From the NCBI GenBank assembly GCA_963751395.1, contig CAVVUC010000002.1:1674001-1738000 (forward strand): a stretch of DNA of 64,000 bases, written 5' to 3'. The notes below the pieces were generated by a model. That model was given only the letters and a program-made list of their open reading frames with translations, made no database searches and was not told the DNA's origin. Shown in pieces: positions 61,076 through 64,000 of the stretch. Position 1 is the first letter of the stretch. Every line of letters begins with the position of its first letter. Both the position numbers and the translations under genes were made by a program. The DNA comes from CAVVUC01 sp963751395 (GTDB taxonomy: Bacteria > Verrucomicrobiota > Verrucomicrobiia > Chthoniobacterales > Chthoniobacteraceae).

Positions 61076-61831
61076 ATGATTCGAAAACTGGTTTTCATTC
61101 TACTGCTCCTCGCGCCGCTTTCGCGTGGAGAAGCGATTTCTCCAAACGTGAAACAACTCGTGGTCAGCATCGCGCCGGGGTGGGATTCCGCGCAGGGCCG
61201 GATGCAGTGTTTCGAGAAAACAGCAGACGGCTGGAAGGCGGCCTCGCGCGCGGTGCCGGTGCTTTACGGAAAAAACGGCCTCGCTTGGGGACGCGGCGTG
61301 AAGGGCACCGACGAACCGGGCCAGCACAAAGTCGAACGCGACAAACGCGCGCCGGCCGGAGTTTTCCAAATCGGAAAAATCTACGGCTACGACGCGCATC
61401 TTCCCGAGGGCGCGAAGTATCCCTACCACCAGGTCACCGAGGCGGACGCATGGGTCGATGATCCAAAGTCGCCGCATTACAACCAGCACGTGACGATCGA
61501 TCCGAAGAATCCGCCCGACTGGTTCAGCAGCGAACGGATGCGGCCGGGAGACTTCGCCTACCAGTGGCTCATCGAGATCCGGCACAACTCCGATCCGCCC
61601 GTGCCCGGAGCCGGTAGCGCGATTTTTTTCCACACGCGGCGCGGCGTCACTCGCCCGACATCGGGCTGCACGACGATGGCTCGCGAGGACTTGATAGCGC
61701 TCATCAAATGGCTGCGCGCCGACAGGAATCCGCACTACGCGCTGCTGCCGTGGAGCGAATATCGCGCGAAGTGGAAGGACTGGGGCCTGCCGAATCCGGA
61801 GACTGTCCACTCAGTAGCGCCAGCGGATTAG
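61076..61831 (+). CDS. Secreted L,D-transpeptidase-like (YkuD-like) protein
   Basis: About 251 residues with signal peptide MIRKLVFILLLLAPLSRGEA. The region HKVERDKRAPAGVFQIGKIY and the catalytic run AIFFHTRRGVTRPTSGCTTM give the H...S-G-C motif of YkuD-type L,D-transpeptidases; the context TSGCTTM is a variant of the usual S(H/A)GC(I/V)R. It would act on peptidoglycan in the periplasm or be a related carboxypeptidase. Start 61076 is chosen from the signal peptide; an upstream in-frame start at 60866 would add unrelated residues. The tatA gene follows after 48 bp. Confidence 0.82.
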   Translation: MIRKLVFILLLLAPLSRGEAISPNVKQLVVSIAPGWDSAQGRMQCFEKTADGWKAASRAVPVLYGKNGLAWGRGVKGTDEPGQHKVERDKRAPAGVFQIGKIYGYDAHLPEGAKYPYHQVTEADAWVDDPKSPHYNQHVTIDPKNPPDWFSSERMRPGDFAYQWLIEIRHNSDPPVPGAGSAIFFHTRRGVTRPTSGCTTMAREDLIALIKWLRADRNPHYALLPWSEYRAKWKDWGLPNPETVHSVAPAD

Positions 61832-61879
61832 CTTTTCTTTGCAACTTTCCGACGCGGGTGTTAGTTGATTCAGAAACCT

Positions 61880-62167
61880 ATGAACATCCTGGCAACCTTC
61901 TTCAATCTCGGCGGGCCGGACCTGCTGGTCATTCTGCTGATCGTGCTCCTTCTTTTCGGCGCGAAGAAATTGCCGGAACTGGCCAAGGGCATGGGCCAGG
62001 CGGTGAAGGAATTCAACAAGGCGAAGGATGAATTCGAGCGCGAGGTCACCAAGCCGGTCACCGAGTTGACCGTCCAGAAACCAGCGGACACGCTCGCCCA
62101 GAAGCCCGCAGAGGCCAAACCTGTCGAAGCCACCACGCCTTCGCAAACGACTACGGTTCATTCGTAG
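61880..62167 (+). CDS. tatA: Twin-arginine translocase subunit TatA/E
   Basis: A 95-residue Tat component. One N-terminal TM (LLVILLIVLLLFGAKKLPEL) with the family hinge FGAKKLPELAKGMGQAVKEF starts the amphipathic helix, and the acidic/basic tail ends in VHS. Length fits TatA. TatC is not in the window. ATG 61880 is chosen over an in-frame TTG at 61865, because it begins the conserved helix region. Confidence 0.92.
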   Translation: MNILATFFNLGGPDLLVILLIVLLLFGAKKLPELAKGMGQAVKEFNKAKDEFEREVTKPVTELTVQKPADTLAQKPAEAKPVEATTPSQTTTVHS

Positions 62168-62208
62168 AGTCCATCGCCAAGCCCGCACGCCGCGAGTTCC
62201 TTCGCGCT

Positions 62209-63109
62209 TTGAAAAAGCTCGCGCTTTCTGTCTTCCTTACGCTTTTCGTCGCCCTCACGTGTCGGGCGGCGGAAGACATCGTGTTCGCAGGCTACAATCT
62301 ACAGAACTATTTCATCACCGAACGCCGGGATGAAACCGGTCGCCGGATCAGCGCTGCGAAACCGGTCGCAGAGATCGAGGCGGCGATCCAGATCATCAAG
62401 GAAATGAACCCGGACATCCTCGGAGTCTGCGAGATGGGATCGAAGGAAGATTTCGAGGATTTCAAACGCCGGCTCAAGGACGCGGGACTGGGCTATACCG
62501 ATTTTGAATATCTCGAAGCAGCCGACAACGAACGGCACCTCGCGCTGGCGAGCCGGTTCCCGATTTCCGCGCGACAATCGCTCGGCGACATTCCCTACAA
62601 TGTGGACGGCAGGCAGGAAAAAGTCCGGCGCGGTTTTCTCGATGTGACCGTGCAGATCAATCCCGGCTACCAACTGCGGCTCGTCGGCGTTCATCTGAAA
62701 TCAAAGCTCGCCGTTCCCGAAGGCGAGGCGCTCCTGCGCCGCAACGAAGCGCATCTGCTCCGCGGGCATGTTCAGAAAATTCTGGCCGCCAACCCCGAAA
62801 CGAACCTCGTTGTTTACGGCGATTTCAACGACGAGAAAAACCAACCTGCGATTCGCGAAATCATGGGACCGAAGGGCGCGCCGGATCACCTGAGCGACCT
62901 TTGGCTCCGGGACAAGGTCGGAGATCGCTGGACGCACTATTGGAAAGTGGCGGACGTTTATTCGCGCATCGACTTCATCTTTGTGAGCAAGCGCGCTTAT
63001 GACTGAGGTGGTTCTGCCGAAGTGCTGCATTTATCGATCGGATCGTTGGAACGACGCAAGCGATCATCGCGCTGTGGCGGCGGCGATTCATCCGGTGAAC
63101 AAACCGTAA
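62209..63109 (+). CDS. Secreted EEP-family phosphodiesterase/nuclease, one frameshift
   Basis: About 300 residues when repaired. A signal peptide (MKKLALSVFLTLFVALTCRA; start TTG 62209) is followed by an EEP fold: FAGYNLQNYFITER, NPDILGVCEMGSKEDFEDF (metal Glu), RLVGVHLKSKLAV, LVVYGDFNDEKNQ, and RIDFIFVSKRAYD. The final strand and catalytic SDH are in another frame: EVVLPKCCIYRSDRWNDASD then HRAVAAAIHPV, stop at 63107-63109. A one-base insertion near 62995-63002 explains this. Probably a periplasmic phosphodiesterase. Confidence 0.85.
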
Positions 63110-63115
63110 CCAACC

Positions 63116-64000
63116 ATGCGCTGCCTGCTCCTCTTTTGCGGATTCTTTTGTGCCACGCTCGCGCTTGCTGGTGTGGAGGAGGACTGGCAGGCGGTTCTTG
63201 CGCTGGAAGGCGGGCCGCAGGCCAAACCCGGATCGGTTCAGGAAGCGCAGAGGGTCGTGTCCAGCCATCTTGTGTTGCAGGAAAAAGCCCTGCGCAATTT
63301 TCTTTCCAAACACCCGGCTGAAGCCCGGAGTTTCGAGGCTCGATTACGACTCGCCCATGTTCTTGCGGTGCGCGGCGACATCGGATCAAACGCAAAGGCC
63401 ACGGCAGAATCGCGCAGGATTCTGAATGAACTGGAACGTGATCCTGCTGCCTCGCCCGAGAACAAAGCGGATGCCGTTTTTCTGCGGATCTCGCTCTCCA
63501 TGCGGCATATCAATCGGGGCGACGAATCTGCCCGGGACGCCTTGTTGGTTCGAGTCCGCAATTTTCAAAAAGCATATCCGTCCGACCGCCGCGTCGCAGG
63601 TTTGCTGGCGGAAGTCGCGACGCTCTACGATTCGCAGCCAAAACGAAAACAGGCGATGCTCGAAGAAGCGCTGAGCCTTGCGAGCGACGATGAACTCAAG
63701 CAGCGCATCGCCGACGACCTCAAGCGCATCGAGTTGCTCAACAAACCGCTTGCCCTGAACTTCACTTCGCTCAACGGAGCCGCCGTGAACGTCGAAGACT
63801 ATCGGGGAAAAATCGTGCTGATCTATTTCTTCGCAGGCTGGTCTCAACCGGCAATGATGGCGCTCGGTGGAATCCGGGACACGCTTTCGAACTACCCGGC
63901 AAGCAAAGTCCAGCCGGTCGGCATCAGCCTCGACAAAAGCAAGGAATCGCTCGCCGAAGTCGTGAGGACGCACAAACTCGACTGGCCCATTTATTTCGAC
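63116..64000 (+). CDS. Secreted thioredoxin-fold protein lacking the CxxC motif, partial at right edge
   Basis: At least 295 residues; the 3' end is beyond the window. Signal peptide MRCLLLFCGFFCATLALAGV. The first part is helical (NFLSKHPAEARSFEARLRLA) like a TPR or spectrin-like region. From about residue 208 a TlpA/AhpC-TSA-like fold begins: ALNFTSLNGAAVNVEDYRGK then IVLIYFFAGWSQPAMMALGG. The usual WCxxC is replaced by WSQPA, so neither redox Cys is present. The protein probably binds or senses rather than acting as a disulfide reductase. It follows the EEP gene by 6 bp. Confidence 0.75.
   Translation, partial: MRCLLLFCGFFCATLALAGVEEDWQAVLALEGGPQAKPGSVQEAQRVVSSHLVLQEKALRNFLSKHPAEARSFEARLRLAHVLAVRGDIGSNAKATAESRRILNELERDPAASPENKADAVFLRISLSMRHINRGDESARDALLVRVRNFQKAYPSDRRVAGLLAEVATLYDSQPKRKQAMLEEALSLASDDELKQRIADDLKRIELLNKPLALNFTSLNGAAVNVEDYRGKIVLIYFFAGWSQPAMMALGGIRDTLSNYPASKVQPVGISLDKSKESLAEVVRTHKLDWPIYFD

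Overview
The window looks like a piece of a chromosome from a GC-rich Gram-negative heterotroph, most probably a member of the Verrucomicrobiota. This is inferred from paired secreted sulfatases, a fused SpmA-SpmB membrane protein, DUF4239, DUF456 and secreted lactonase genes, dispersed palindromic intergenic repeats, and A/C-rich leaders without Shine-Dalgarno sequences. I could run no database search, so the phylum is an inference. No rRNA or tRNA gene, CRISPR array, transposase or prophage was seen. One structural RNA, RNase P RNA (rnpB), is clear.

Layout: (1) 1-8.1 kb, minus strand: a type I restriction-modification island, hsdM (frameshifted), hsdS and hsdR (running off the left edge), with a HigBA-type toxin-antitoxin pair and a zinc-ribbon gene between hsdS and hsdR, a VapBC-type pair with a broken toxin upstream of hsdM, and a 491-bp-period direct repeat between hsdM and hsdS. 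(2) 8.2-13 kb: a phosphorelay operon of a large hybrid histidine kinase, a response regulator-adenylate cyclase and a receiver-domain stub, each overlapping the next by 4 bp. (3) 13-16.2 kb: a secreted protein and a DNA methyltransferase fused to a nuclease-like domain. (4) 16.2-28.7 kb, minus strand: an envelope cluster with two sulfatases, two outer-membrane proteins, a secreted CYTH-like protein, a phospholipase D-like protein, an ABC exporter, MarC, DUF4239 and a lipoprotein. A roughly 55-bp hairpin repeat occurs four times in the gaps of regions 3 and 4. (5) 29-46.4 kb: mostly core functions, namely a GT39-type glycosyltransferase, CstA, rnpB, a CorA-type transporter, peroxiredoxin, RfbB/RfbD, FecR plus an outer-membrane protein, an FAD oxidoreductase, SpmAB, ArgS, PtsN and GlgA. 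(6) 46.4-54.4 kb: a LuxR-type regulator, then a lipoprotein, M15 peptidase, class 3 lipase and EEP nuclease in one row, a ParE-type toxin-antitoxin pair and a decaying stretch with a GIY-YIG-like gene and an AAA+ remnant. (7) 54.4-64 kb: a secreted lactonase, a multi-TM patatin, a CHASE2-adenylate cyclase, an L,D-transpeptidase-like protein, TatA, a secreted EEP protein and a thioredoxin-fold protein cut by the right edge.

Several genes carry single-base frameshifts although their conserved motifs are intact on both sides: hsdM, the histidine kinase, the ABC exporter (4), the PLD gene (2), CorA, the 38.9-kb outer-membrane protein, the GIY-YIG gene and the 62.2-kb EEP gene. Six of them fall within 3 kb (20.3-22.8 kb). 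This pattern fits indel errors in the assembly at least as well as real decay, so those genes are given as single reconstructed loci with the break point stated.
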